Shown: one piece after another, positions 18,164-26,095 of the stretch
How positions within the stretch are numbered: the stretch's first letter is position 1
Layout: the number at the start of each line of letters is the position of its first letter
Assembly: GCA_013140985.1 (NCBI GenBank)
Contig: JABFRU010000013.1
Span: 1 to 64,000 of the forward strand
Reading direction: 5' to 3'
Length of the DNA: 64,000 nt
Origin: Chitinophagaceae bacterium
GTDB taxonomy: Bacteria; Bacteroidota; Bacteroidia; Chitinophagales; Chitinophagaceae
Notes under the pieces: generated by a model
Databases searched by the model: none
What the model saw: only the letters and a program-made list of their open reading frames with translations
What the model was told of the DNA's origin: nothing
Made by a program: the position numbers and the translations under genes

Positions 18164-19306
18164 ATGAAAACCGCTATTTATTCGTGGAGCAATCATTGCC
18201 CCGAACTGCATCCGATGAGTCAACCGCTGGATGAACAACAAGCACAGTTGGTGTTATGTTTCGGAGCCAAACAGGTATTGGAATCCATTGATGTTTTTCA
18301 ACTGCTGAAAGATAGATTTCCCCGGGCCGTTATTGCGATCTGCTCTACCGCCGGGGAGATCTATCATACTAATGTGCTGGATCATACACTTTCTATAACC
18401 GCCATACAATTTGACAGCACATCTGTAAAACCTTTTACAGTGGATATTGATGCATTCAGCAACAGTTATGAAGCCGGCAGTTCACTTTTTCAAGAATTTG
18501 ATCCTGCCGGGCTTTCCTATTTACTGGTGCTATCAGACGGGAGTAAAGTAAATGGAAGTGAACTGGTCCGCGGCATCAATCATGTAAATAAGCAACAGGT
18601 ACTCGTAACCGGCGGATTGGCCGGGGATGGGAGTAATTTTCAATCAACATGTGTTGGTATCAACGAAAGACCCAGGCAGGGAGTTATAGCAGGCATTGGT
18701 TTTTATGGAAACAAATTAAAGGTCCGGCATGGTTCAATGGGTGGATGGGAGACCTTTGGGTTGGAAAAGACAGTAACAAAATCTGCCGGTAATATTTTAT
18801 ATGAAATTGAATACTTAAATGCTCTTGATATCTATAAGGAATACCTTGGCCCGGAAGCAGAATCCTTACCCGGATCAGCATTATTATTTCCCCTGGCAGT
18901 TAAGTTGCCCGGTATAGAGGAACCTGTTGTCAGGACCATTTTATCTATTGATCATCACGAAGGAAGTATGACGTTTGCCGGGGATATACCTATGGGTTCT
19001 AAAGTGAGATTCATGAAAGCCAACTTTGATAAGTTGACAAATGCTGCATCCGGCGCTGCCTCACAAACCCATTTGCCAAACGAAGAACCGCCTTCCCTGG
19101 CCTTATTAATAAGTTGTGTTGGCCGGAAGCTTATCCTGCAATCAAGAATAGAAGAAGAAGTAGAAGCGGTTGATGAAATATTTGATCATAAAACTATTCT
19201 GTCAGGTTTTTATTCCTATGGAGAAATATCCCCGCAGGTCATTGCCGGTCATTGCCAGTTGCACAATCAAACAATGACAATAACTACGTTTCATGAGATC
19301 CAATAA
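18164..19306 (+). CDS. FIST-domain sensor protein (NosP-like)
   Basis: A 380-residue soluble protein with FIST_N (about 30-190, including QVLVTGGLAGDG) and FIST_C (about 215-365, ending GFYSYGEISP ... CQLHNQTMTITTFHE). The length and the C-terminal motif match FIST proteins of the NosP type, which in Proteobacteria bind haem and nitric oxide and control a cotranscribed hybrid kinase (NahK). The downstream gene overlaps by 14 bases and encodes a hybrid kinase, the same arrangement. Whether this protein binds haem, NO or another ligand cannot be read from sequence; FIST domains were also proposed to bind amino acids. Confidence 0.85.
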   Translation: MKTAIYSWSNHCPELHPMSQPLDEQQAQLVLCFGAKQVLESIDVFQLLKDRFPRAVIAICSTAGEIYHTNVLDHTLSITAIQFDSTSVKPFTVDIDAFSNSYEAGSSLFQEFDPAGLSYLLVLSDGSKVNGSELVRGINHVNKQQVLVTGGLAGDGSNFQSTCVGINERPRQGVIAGIGFYGNKLKVRHGSMGGWETFGLEKTVTKSAGNILYEIEYLNALDIYKEYLGPEAESLPGSALLFPLAVKLPGIEEPVVRTILSIDHHEGSMTFAGDIPMGSKVRFMKANFDKLTNAASGAASQTHLPNEEPPSLALLISCVGRKLILQSRIEEEVEAVDEIFDHKTILSGFYSYGEISPQVIAGHCQLHNQTMTITTFHEIQ

Positions 19307-22300
19307 ACTCCTGGCAAGACAGATTAAAAAATTTTTCCCTGGAAGTTTACAGGATGATCCGTCATTACAACTATTTCTCCAGGCAGTGAATGATTCTTAT
19401 AATGCCTACGAAAGGGATAATGAACTGGCGAGCCGTGCATTTGCCATCAGCGAGGAGGAATATATGCGGGTTAATGAAAAACTTGCTGAGGAGGCCGCCG
19501 TGAAAAAACTTTCTATTGATAAGCTTAAAGAAACTATCAAAGAGATAGATCAGCATGCAATCAGCCAGGATAATAATGAGATACTGGATATCATCAGTTA
19601 CCTAAAGCTCCAGATTCATAAGCGAAAGAATGCGGAAGATGAATTAAGAAGGCTTTCACTGGTAGCAAGCGCCAATAATAATGGAGTGGTTTATACCAAT
19701 CCCGCAGGGCAGATATTTTGGTGCAATGACGGGTTTTGTAAAATAACAGGATTCACCAGTTCTGAGATTATTGGAAGAACACCTGTTGAATTGCTAAAAG
19801 GTGAAAATACAGATTCCAATGCACTGCAACTCATGATCAACTTGTTCAGGGGTGGTAAAAATTTTGACGTAGAAATGATTTGCTATAAAAAAGACAGGTC
19901 ATGGTTTTGGGGCAGGGCAACGGGTCAGTCAATACTGGATAAAGATGGAAGTGTAGTACAGTATTTTGCTGTGGTAGAAGATATCACCAGGGAGAAAGTG
20001 GCACAGCAAAAATTGCAGGAGTTTGAGAACCGTTTCAGGACGGCATTGGAAAAAATCGGCGATAATGTATGGGAGTATGACCTGGGCACCGGGCACACTT
20101 ATTTTTCCAGTTCGTTCAATCATTTACAGGGTCATACCTCTCAAAGTTCTGTTGATAACGGCAGGCTTTGGTGGAAGCAGATACACCCGGAAGACAGAAG
20201 GATCTTTCTGCAAAAAAATAAAAACTATAAGAAAGGCCTTATTGATCATCATACCGTTGAATACAGAACGGTTGCACCGGATGGATCAGTAAGATGGATA
20301 CTTGACAGGGGCGTGGTCATTGAAAGATATGAAACCGGTAAACCGCTGCGTATTGTAGGTACACATACTGATATCACGGAGAGAAAATTATCGGAACAGG
20401 CGTTGCGCATCAATGAGGAAAAATACAGGGGCATCATTGCCAACATGAACCTTGGACTGCTTGAGGTAGATAATAATGAGATCATCCAGTTTGTTAACCA
20501 GAGTTTTTGTAAAATTTCCGGATACGAACCCGGGGAATTGATAGGAATGAAGGCTTCTGCTTTGTTTGCAAGATCCGAAGCACAGGAATTAATAGAAGGG
20601 AAAAATGCGTTAAGAAAAAACGGTATTTCCGATGCTTATGAAATAACAGTGAGAAATAAAAACGGTGAGTTAAGATGGTGGTTGATCAGCGGCGCCCCAA
20701 GATACAATGATACCGGCGAACTGGTTGGTTCTATCGGGATACATCTTGATATTACCGACCAGAAACAACTGGAGTTAGATCTCCATGATGCCAGGGAATC
20801 TGCAGAACAATCAACCCGAGCCAAAGAATCTTTTTTGGCAAACATGAGCCATGAAATAAGAACTCCTATGAATGCAATCATGGGTATGGGCCATCAGTTA
20901 AGCAAGACAATATTGGATGACAAGCAGGCTTTTTTCCTTGACACGATCAACAGGGCAGCTGAACATCTATTGGTAGTGATCAACGATATCCTTGATATGT
21001 CGAAGATCGAAGCTGGTAAATTAGCTATTGAGCAAATTGGCTTTAAACCAGATGAAGTGATCAAACATTGTTTGCAGGTTATGAAACACCGGGCAGAGGA
21101 AAAGGGGCTACTGTTAACAAATAAAATGGAAGGATCGAAATGCCCTGTGTTGTTGGGCGATCCTTTCCGGTTAACACAAATATTGCTAAACCTTATCAGT
21201 AACGCTGTTAAGTTTACTGATAAAGGAACGGTGGATGTCTTATGTAAACTTTTCCCGGTAACCGGTAACAGGCAAACCCTGAGCATCACTGTAAAAGACA
21301 CCGGCATTGGTATGAATAAGGAGTTTCTTGAAAACCTTTTTCAAAAATTTACACAGGAAGACAAAACAACAGCCCGGAAGTATGGAGGAACAGGACTTGG
21401 TTTGCCGATCTGTAAAGAGCTGATAGAATTAATGCATGGAAGTATTAAAGTAAAAAGTGTGAAAGGAGCAGGTACAGAAGTAAATATTGCCATTCCTTTT
21501 ATTATCGGAACAGCCGCCGACCTGCCTGAAGACAAAAAGCCCGAACAGGATGATTTTACTTTGAAAGGAAAGAGGATATTATTGGTTGAAGACAACGAAA
21601 TGAACAGGCTTGTTGCTACCACGGTTTTGAATAACTATGGTGCAGTACTGTATGAAGCTGTGAATGGGGAAGAGGCAATTGCGGCGTTACGAAACTCCCA
21701 TTATGATATTGTATTAATGGATGTACAAATGCCGGTTATGAACGGACTGGATGCCACCCGGCTCATCCGGAAGGAGATCAATAAAAAAATACCTATTATA
21801 GCACTTACCGCAAATGTGATAAAAGGGGAAAGTGATAAATGCCTGGAAGCGGGAATGAACGGGGTTGTTTCCAAGCCCTTTACAGAAGAAACCCTTGTTT
21901 ATGAGATCAAACGGCTGATGCAAAAAGTTCAGCAACCTTCGGGCAAAACTAAATTGCGAAAAGAACCCCTTTATGAGTTATCGAAGCTGAAAAAAATAAG
22001 CCAGGGCAATACAGGTTTTGTTGAAAAGATGGTACAGCTTTTTATTGATCAAACACCCCGTTCGGTTATAGAAATAGAAAGGGCCGCAAAAGAAAATAGA
22101 TTTGATACTGTCCGTGCTGTTGCCCATAAAATAAAACCCACTATTGATAACATGGGGATCGGTTCTCTTTACACAGTAGTAAGGGAAATTGAAAAGTATG
22201 CTGAAGATACAGGCTCCGGGGAAGCTTTGTTCTCCAATATTGCCATGTTGAAGGAAATAATTGATGAAGTCATAACGGCATTACTGCAGCATGAATGTAA

Positions 22301-22307
22301 GGCCTGA
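19293..22307 (+). CDS. PAS hybrid sensor histidine kinase with REC and HPt
   Basis: A 1004-residue cytoplasmic kinase with no membrane segment. Order: N-terminal helical/coiled-coil region (1-110), three PAS domains (about 115-235, 245-370, 375-495, each followed by a PAC-type end such as GIHLDITDQK), HisKA with the phospho-acceptor His520 in NMSHEIRTPMNAIMG, HATPase (N box NLISNAVKF, G boxes KDTGIGM and GGTGLGL), receiver with Asp810 in LMDVQMPVMNG, and an HPt domain with His945 in AVAHKIKP. It thus holds all relay steps except the final receiver, which the sigma-54 regulator of the same operon can supply. The ATG lies inside the FIST gene, so translation is coupled. Confidence 0.92.
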   Translation: MRSNKLLARQIKKFFPGSLQDDPSLQLFLQAVNDSYNAYERDNELASRAFAISEEEYMRVNEKLAEEAAVKKLSIDKLKETIKEIDQHAISQDNNEILDIISYLKLQIHKRKNAEDELRRLSLVASANNNGVVYTNPAGQIFWCNDGFCKITGFTSSEIIGRTPVELLKGENTDSNALQLMINLFRGGKNFDVEMICYKKDRSWFWGRATGQSILDKDGSVVQYFAVVEDITREKVAQQKLQEFENRFRTALEKIGDNVWEYDLGTGHTYFSSSFNHLQGHTSQSSVDNGRLWWKQIHPEDRRIFLQKNKNYKKGLIDHHTVEYRTVAPDGSVRWILDRGVVIERYETGKPLRIVGTHTDITERKLSEQALRINEEKYRGIIANMNLGLLEVDNNEIIQFVNQSFCKISGYEPGELIGMKASALFARSEAQELIEGKNALRKNGISDAYEITVRNKNGELRWWLISGAPRYNDTGELVGSIGIHLDITDQKQLELDLHDARESAEQSTRAKESFLANMSHEIRTPMNAIMGMGHQLSKTILDDKQAFFLDTINRAAEHLLVVINDILDMSKIEAGKLAIEQIGFKPDEVIKHCLQVMKHRAEEKGLLLTNKMEGSKCPVLLGDPFRLTQILLNLISNAVKFTDKGTVDVLCKLFPVTGNRQTLSITVKDTGIGMNKEFLENLFQKFTQEDKTTARKYGGTGLGLPICKELIELMHGSIKVKSVKGAGTEVNIAIPFIIGTAADLPEDKKPEQDDFTLKGKRILLVEDNEMNRLVATTVLNNYGAVLYEAVNGEEAIAALRNSHYDIVLMDVQMPVMNGLDATRLIRKEINKKIPIIALTANVIKGESDKCLEAGMNGVVSKPFTEETLVYEIKRLMQKVQQPSGKTKLRKEPLYELSKLKKISQGNTGFVEKMVQLFIDQTPRSVIEIERAAKENRFDTVRAVAHKIKPTIDNMGIGSLYTVVREIEKYAEDTGSGEALFSNIAMLKEIIDEVITALLQHECKA

Positions 22308-22409
22308 CCTTTTCTTCAAATTGGAATACAAATATGATACATGTAAAATAGTGATCCTGCTGGCTGAACAATTGTATAGTCTTACTTATATACTGGTAAT
22401 GGGATGATA

Positions 22410-22475
22410 CAAAAAATTCCAAATCAGGTTGAAATTTTTTGCAGACCGGATCACCCATTCATCGATTCGACCTCA
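22410..22475 (-). repeat. Decayed tRNA-Asp 3' end plus terminator, copy 1
   Basis: Read on the minus strand: GAGGTCG, a degraded T-arm, then TCCGGTCTGCAAA (12 of 13 bases equal to the end of the intact tRNA-Asp at 23230-23303), then an AAATTTCAA/TTTGGAATTT hairpin with a T-run. Confidence 0.55.
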
Positions 22476-22483
22476 ACGTCATA

Positions 22484-22545
22484 AAACAAAAAGGCCCCAA
22501 ACTTATTTGGAGCTTTTTGCGGACCGGATGGTATTAATGAACCTG
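22484..22545 (-). repeat. Decayed tRNA-Asp 3' end plus terminator, copy 2
   Basis: On the minus strand GGTTC (T-loop) is followed by TCCGGTCCGCAAA, identical over 13 bases to the 3' end of tRNA-Asp, and then by GCTCCAAA/TTTGGGGC and a T-run (intrinsic terminator). Confidence 0.6.
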
Positions 22546-22571
22546 ATCCAAAATTTCTGTATGAGGCCAAA

Positions 22572-22598
22572 TGCCAGACCGGCTGACTTTGATCGAAA
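22572..22598 (-). repeat. Decayed tRNA 3' end, copy 3
   Basis: On the minus strand TTTCGATC ... GCCGGTCTGGCA aligns with the TTCGAGTCCCGTCCGGTCCGCA end of tRNA-Asp with several changes; no clear terminator follows. The weakest of the four copies. Confidence 0.35.
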
Positions 22599-22743
22599 TA
22601 TCATATCTACCATTATAGGCATATCTTTGTTTATCTATATTCTGGCTGTATAGTTGCCCTTGCTAAAAGGACAACATGAAAAAACAGGAGGAAAATACAT
22701 TGCAGCCATAAGTAAATAATTCACTAACCTTAAATTTAATTGT

Positions 22744-22839
22744 ATGTCGAAAAAGAACGCTCAACCCAGGAAGAATAAGCCTACAAAAAAGAAAAGCTCA
22801 GCACAGAAGAAGGCGGATCCAAAGAAAAAAGCACGCTAA
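22744..22839 (+). CDS. 31-residue lysine-rich basic protein
   Basis: A short open frame starting ATG TCG AAA AAG encodes a 31-residue peptide of almost only Lys, Ala, Ser, Pro, Arg and Gln, ending KKADPKKKAR. A good intrinsic terminator follows 14 bases after the stop, supporting a real short transcript. Composition suggests nucleic-acid or ribosome binding, like small basic proteins described in other bacteria, but no family is recognised. Coding status rests on the uniform composition and the terminator. Confidence 0.55.
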   Translation: MSKKNAQPRKNKPTKKKSSAQKKADPKKKAR

Positions 22840-22853
22840 GATCAAAACGTAGA

Positions 22854-22876
22854 GAGCCCGGTTAACAGCCGGGCTC
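22854..22876 (+). terminator. Intrinsic terminator after the small basic gene
   Basis: GAGCCCGG and CCGGGCTC form a perfect 8-bp stem around TTAACAG. The downstream tract is short (CTTATAT), so termination may be partial. Confidence 0.6.
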
Positions 22877-23198
22877 CTTATATAAAGTAACTCACAAATA
22901 GTGGTGAACATCGCAACTGCGAACAACGAATCGAACGTACAACAGTGATCATATTCAACTACAAGAAACCAGTCTTGCGGGCACGAAGCAAAACAATTAA
23001 CAGGTTTGTCTTTTTTGCTTCTGTATAAACCTATTCACTACTTCCTTCGTGCGGATCCAGGCTGATCATGATCGGCGTGCATGCTAAAAACAAAAAAGCC
23101 CCGATTTTCTTCGAAGCTTCTTGCGAACAGGAGGGGACTATACCTTTCTTTGTGAGTTTTGATCTCTAAAAACATTTGGCTAAAAAATCTCTCAAGCC
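22877..23198. other. Gene-free stretch before tRNA-Asp
   Basis: About 320 bases with no credible gene. It holds the fourth decayed tRNA 3' end (23091-23145) and leads into the tRNA-Asp promoter. Confidence 0.4.
23091..23145 (-). repeat. Decayed tRNA 3' end plus terminator, copy 4
   Basis: On the minus strand AGTCCCCTCCTGTTCGCA matches 15 of 18 bases of the tRNA-Asp 3' end and is followed by AGCTTCGA/TCGGGGCT (stem with G-U pairs) and TTTTTT. Same layout as copies 1 and 2. Confidence 0.5.
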
Positions 23199-23206
23199 TA
23201 TCTTTG
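23175..23206 (+). promoter_or_regulatory. Promoter of tRNA-Asp
   Basis: TTTG at 23175-23178 and TATCTTTG at 23199-23206 with a 20-base spacer are a full match to the Bacteroidota promoter. The tRNA begins 24 bases after the -7 element. Confidence 0.7.
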
Positions 23207-23229
23207 CCGTCCTGAAAAATTAAGTTCTT

Positions 23230-23303
23230 GGATCGGTAGTTCAGTTGGTTAGAATGCCGCCCTGTCACGGCGGAGGTCGCGGGTTCGAGTCCCGTCCGGT
23301 CCG
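23230..23303 (+). tRNA. tRNA-Asp (anticodon GTC)
   Basis: 74 bases fold as a cloverleaf: acceptor GGATCGG/CCGGTCC, D-arm, anticodon stem CCGCC/GGCGG with loop CTGTCAC (anticodon GTC at 23264-23266), and T-arm CGGG-TTCGAGT-CCCG. Discriminator is G; CCA is not encoded. Promoter and terminator flank it. Confidence 0.95.
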
Positions 23304-23305
23304 CA

Positions 23306-23340
23306 AACCCTGCTAGGTTCTTACTTGCAGGGTTTTTTAT
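23306..23340 (+). terminator. Intrinsic terminator of tRNA-Asp
   Basis: AACCCTGC (23306-23313) pairs with GCAGGGTT (23327-23334), followed by a T-run. Confidence 0.8.
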
Positions 23341-23394
23341 TTATTGGTTGATATCCAAGCATTCCCGATAGGGCCCTCATTGTCATTTAATCCT

Positions 23395-23433
23395 TAATTT
23401 AGCGGGGCTGTGCGAAGCTTCAAGCTTCGCACA
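23395..23433 (+). promoter_or_regulatory. accA leader: -7-like element and 25-base palindrome
   Basis: TAATTTAG (23395-23402) is close to TAnnTTTG. Directly after it, at 23409-23433, TGTGCGAAGCTT and AAGCTTCGCACA are perfect complements around a single C. The palindrome would sit at the very 5' end of the accA transcript or serve as an operator; the ATG follows at 23451. Confidence 0.55.
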
Positions 23434-23450
23434 ACAGTTAATTATCAACT

Positions 23451-24422
23451 ATGCCTACGGATGCCAACAGACAGTTCCTCGATTTTGAAAAGCCCATCAA
23501 AGACCTCATTGATGAGATCGCCAGCATGAAGCACCGCCAGGAAAAGACCAAGCTGGACCTGGGTGATACGATCGCAAAATTGGAACAGGGTATTATCGAT
23601 AAAAGAAAAGAGATCACACGTCATCTTAGCGACTGGCAAAGAGTGCAACTCAGCCGCCATCCCGACCGGCCCTATACATTAAAGTATATTGATAAGATGA
23701 CCGAAAACTTCATTGAACTCTATGGAGACCGCAATGTAAAAGATGATAAAGCGATGGTGGGTGGTTTTGCTTTATTAGGCGGAGAAACGGTGATGATCAT
23801 TGGCCAGCAAAAGGGTATCAATACCAAGACAAGGCAGATGCGCAATTTTGGTATGGCCAATCCCGAAGGTTATAGAAAAGCATTACGGTTAATGAAGCTG
23901 GCAGAGAAATTCAACAAGCCCATCATTACATTGATAGATACTCCCGGCGCTTATCCCGGTCTTGAAGCAGAAGAAAGAGGACAGGGTGAAGCTATTGCCA
24001 GGAATATTTATGAAATGATCCGGTTAAAAGTTCCTGTCATCTGTGTCATCATCGGTGAGGGCGCCAGCGGCGGTGCATTGGGAATTGGTGTGGGTGATAG
24101 AGTATTTATGATGGAGAATACCTGGTATTCGGTTATCAGTCCTGAAAGTTGCTCTTCTATTTTATGGCGCAGCTGGGATAAAAAAGAAGTGGCTGCAGAA
24201 CAACTTAAACTAACTGCGACCAAGATGCTGGACTTTGCTTTGATCGATGGTATCATTCCTGAACCCGATGGCGGTGCTCATTGGGATTATGATGGTGCGG
24301 CACAGGGTTTAAAAGAATTCTTGATACCTGTTATCAAAGAATTGAAAGAAAACGATCCTGTAGAACGAGTTAATACCCGTATTGAAAAATTTGGGAAGAT
24401 GGGATTCTGGGAAGAGGTATAA
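23451..24422 (+). CDS. accA: Acetyl-CoA carboxylase carboxyltransferase subunit alpha
   Basis: A 323-residue protein of the expected AccA length. The N-terminal helical part ([15 protein letters not shown]) is followed by [28 protein letters not shown], the [19 protein letters not shown] motif, [17 protein letters not shown] and the oxyanion-hole glycines in [16 protein letters not shown]. With AccD it transfers the carboxyl group from carboxybiotin to acetyl-CoA, the committed step of fatty acid synthesis. accB and accC are 25 kb away (48816-50697), and accD is not in the window. A strong palindrome in the leader may regulate it. Confidence 0.95.
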   Translation: MPTDANRQFLDFEKPIKDLIDEIASMKHRQEKTKLDLGDTIAKLEQGIIDKRKEITRHLSDWQRVQLSRHPDRPYTLKYIDKMTENFIELYGDRNVKDDKAMVGGFALLGGETVMIIGQQKGINTKTRQMRNFGMANPEGYRKALRLMKLAEKFNKPIITLIDTPGAYPGLEAEERGQGEAIARNIYEMIRLKVPVICVIIGEGASGGALGIGVGDRVFMMENTWYSVISPESCSSILWRSWDKKEVAAEQLKLTATKMLDFALIDGIIPEPDGGAHWDYDGAAQGLKEFLIPVIKELKENDPVERVNTRIEKFGKMGFWEEV

Positions 24423-24531
24423 GAGTTTATAATTTGTAGTCTATAGTTTATAGTTGAGAACGGAAAAGTTGATCTTTCTTCGGTATAGTCTTTAAGCAGT
24501 AAAATAATTTTGTAACCAGCTTCAGTTTTTC

Positions 24532-25218
24532 ATGGCATCTTCGTTGCGATCTTTGATCTGTTCTCTTTTTTCTTCCGGTGAAAGAAAAAAGAGAGTCACA
24601 CTTTATCTTCCTGTTCTTTACTCAGCAATTATTATTGGATCTTTTGCGTGTAAAAATACTCCTTCGGAGGGAGAGAAGATCATGCATGATTTTGACAGCG
24701 TTAACAAGCGGCTGCATTCTTTAAATGATAAATTGGATCAAAGTACGGATGCCCTGTACGATTCCGCCGCAAAAAAATTTGGTGAGGTATTTCTTGAGCA
24801 ATTTCGTACCGAGGTTACCGACGGCAAAAATTATATGAAGTCCCTGAAAGCAGAGTTCATAGTTGCTTGCGGTGGAGTTGGCAACAATTTACCAGAAGAT
24901 AGTTATTATGATCTCGATCTGAGCAATCAATTCTTTATAAAAGAGAAAAATGGTGAAAACCTCTATTATGAATTGACCGGGTTGCAAAAGACTTTCTCAA
25001 GCTATAACGATGATCCTGAACTGGAAGAAGAGATCGCAAAATTCACAATGGTGCCTACGATCGCAAACAGGACGTCCACATTTGCAGAAGCTTATTTTAA
25101 TAAGGTGCCGCCTGTAGCCGCCATGACAATATTGAGTAAATTTGAAAATGATATCAATGTTTTCGAGAAAAAAGTTATACAGCAAATTTTAAAACCTGCT
25201 AATGTCACTCCGAGATAA
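24532..25218 (+). CDS. Lipoprotein-like protein resembling the GldM N-terminal region
   Basis: A 228-residue protein. A hydrophobic stretch (LYLPVLYSAIIIGSFAC) ends in a cysteine at residue 40, suggesting a lipoprotein, though the lipobox is weak. A helical region (DSVNKRLHSLNDKLDQSTD) follows. The C-terminal part reads 'AYFNKVPPVAAMTILSKFENDI', the pattern found at the end of the first periplasmic domain of GldM (F..vP..AA.t.L.kfqnDi), a T9SS motor protein. Full GldM has over 500 residues, so this is a solitary domain or an independent relative. The stop overlaps the start of dapA by 17 bases, implying coupled translation, with no evident functional link. Confidence 0.6.
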   Translation: MASSLRSLICSLFSSGERKKRVTLYLPVLYSAIIIGSFACKNTPSEGEKIMHDFDSVNKRLHSLNDKLDQSTDALYDSAAKKFGEVFLEQFRTEVTDGKNYMKSLKAEFIVACGGVGNNLPEDSYYDLDLSNQFFIKEKNGENLYYELTGLQKTFSSYNDDPELEEEIAKFTMVPTIANRTSTFAEAYFNKVPPVAAMTILSKFENDINVFEKKVIQQILKPANVTPR

Positions 25219-26092
25219 ATTCACCGGCACCGGTATCGCCATCGTTACTCCCTTCAATGAAGATGGAGCGATTGACTGGAATAGTTTCAGCAACCTTATC
25301 CAATTTTGGATCAAAGGGCAAGTTGAGTATTTAGTTGTATTAGGAACAACAGGCGAAAGCGCCACTGTTCATGGTAATGAAAAACAAGAAGTGTTTTCTT
25401 TTGTCGTCAAAGAAGTAGCAGGAAGAAGACCACTCGTTGCCGGCATTGGGGGTAATGATACCAATGAAGTGATCGAAGGATTTAAAAAATTTGATCTGAA
25501 AGGTTATGATGCGATCCTCTCTGTTTCTCCTTATTATAATAAACCCAACCAGGAAGGAATTTTTCAACATTACAAAGCGTTGAATGCGGCAACACCGTTA
25601 CCCATTATTATGTATAATGTGCCGGGCCGTACGGGACAAAGTGTAACAGCCGAAACGCAACTTCGTATTGCACATGAATTAAAAAATATTTTTGCCACCA
25701 AAGAAGCCAGTGGCAATTATGATCTGATCAACCAGATCATAAAAAACAAACCTGCTGATTTTATGGTGATAAGTGGTGATGACCCGATCACTTTGCAAAT
25801 GATAGCGGCCGGTGCCGAAGGTTTGATCTCTGTTGTTGCCAATGCATACCCATTGGACTATTCCAATATGGTTCGTCTTTGTTTGAAAGGCGATCTTGAT
25901 TCCGCCAAACCACTCCATTATAAATACATTGATATCATCGCTTCGATGTTTGCTGAAGGAAGCCCCAGCGGTGTGAAAGCTTATTTATCTGAAATGGGTC
26001 TTTGCAAGAATACTTTCCGCCTGCCTGTTTGGAAAGTGAGTGATAAGCATCATGCGAAGATCAGGGAATTGATAAAAACAATTGAACAATGA
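25202..26092 (+). CDS. dapA: 4-hydroxy-tetrahydrodipicolinate synthase
   Basis: A 296-residue aldolase-type TIM barrel. The motifs GTGIAIVTPF, VLGTTGESATV (GTTGE signature), SPYYNKPNQEGIF and YNVPGRTG are diagnostic, and the Schiff-base lysine is in IFATKEASGN. It condenses pyruvate with aspartate semialdehyde in lysine and diaminopimelate synthesis. The gene overlaps the upstream lipoprotein gene and is followed after three bases by an exported esterase gene, so the three may be one transcript. Confidence 0.95.
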   Translation: MSLRDKFTGTGIAIVTPFNEDGAIDWNSFSNLIQFWIKGQVEYLVVLGTTGESATVHGNEKQEVFSFVVKEVAGRRPLVAGIGGNDTNEVIEGFKKFDLKGYDAILSVSPYYNKPNQEGIFQHYKALNAATPLPIIMYNVPGRTGQSVTAETQLRIAHELKNIFATKEASGNYDLINQIIKNKPADFMVISGDDPITLQMIAAGAEGLISVVANAYPLDYSNMVRLCLKGDLDSAKPLHYKYIDIIASMFAEGSPSGVKAYLSEMGLCKNTFRLPVWKVSDKHHAKIRELIKTIEQ

Positions 26093-26095
26093 TAT

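Larger units (their letters stand above)
22308..22743. other. Gene-poor region with decayed tRNA 3' ends
   Basis: 436 bases without a credible gene. It contains three minus-strand remnants of tRNA 3' ends, two with a terminator-like hairpin behind them (listed separately). The rest shows no recognisable feature. Confidence 0.45.

Noticed and set aside
22429-22653. 74-codon open frame on the plus strand
   Set aside because: It runs antisense through three tRNA 3'-end remnants and terminator hairpins; composition is not protein-like.
23043-23060. GTGCGGATCCAGG as a fifth tRNA-end remnant
   Set aside because: Only a short partial match without T-arm traces or terminator.
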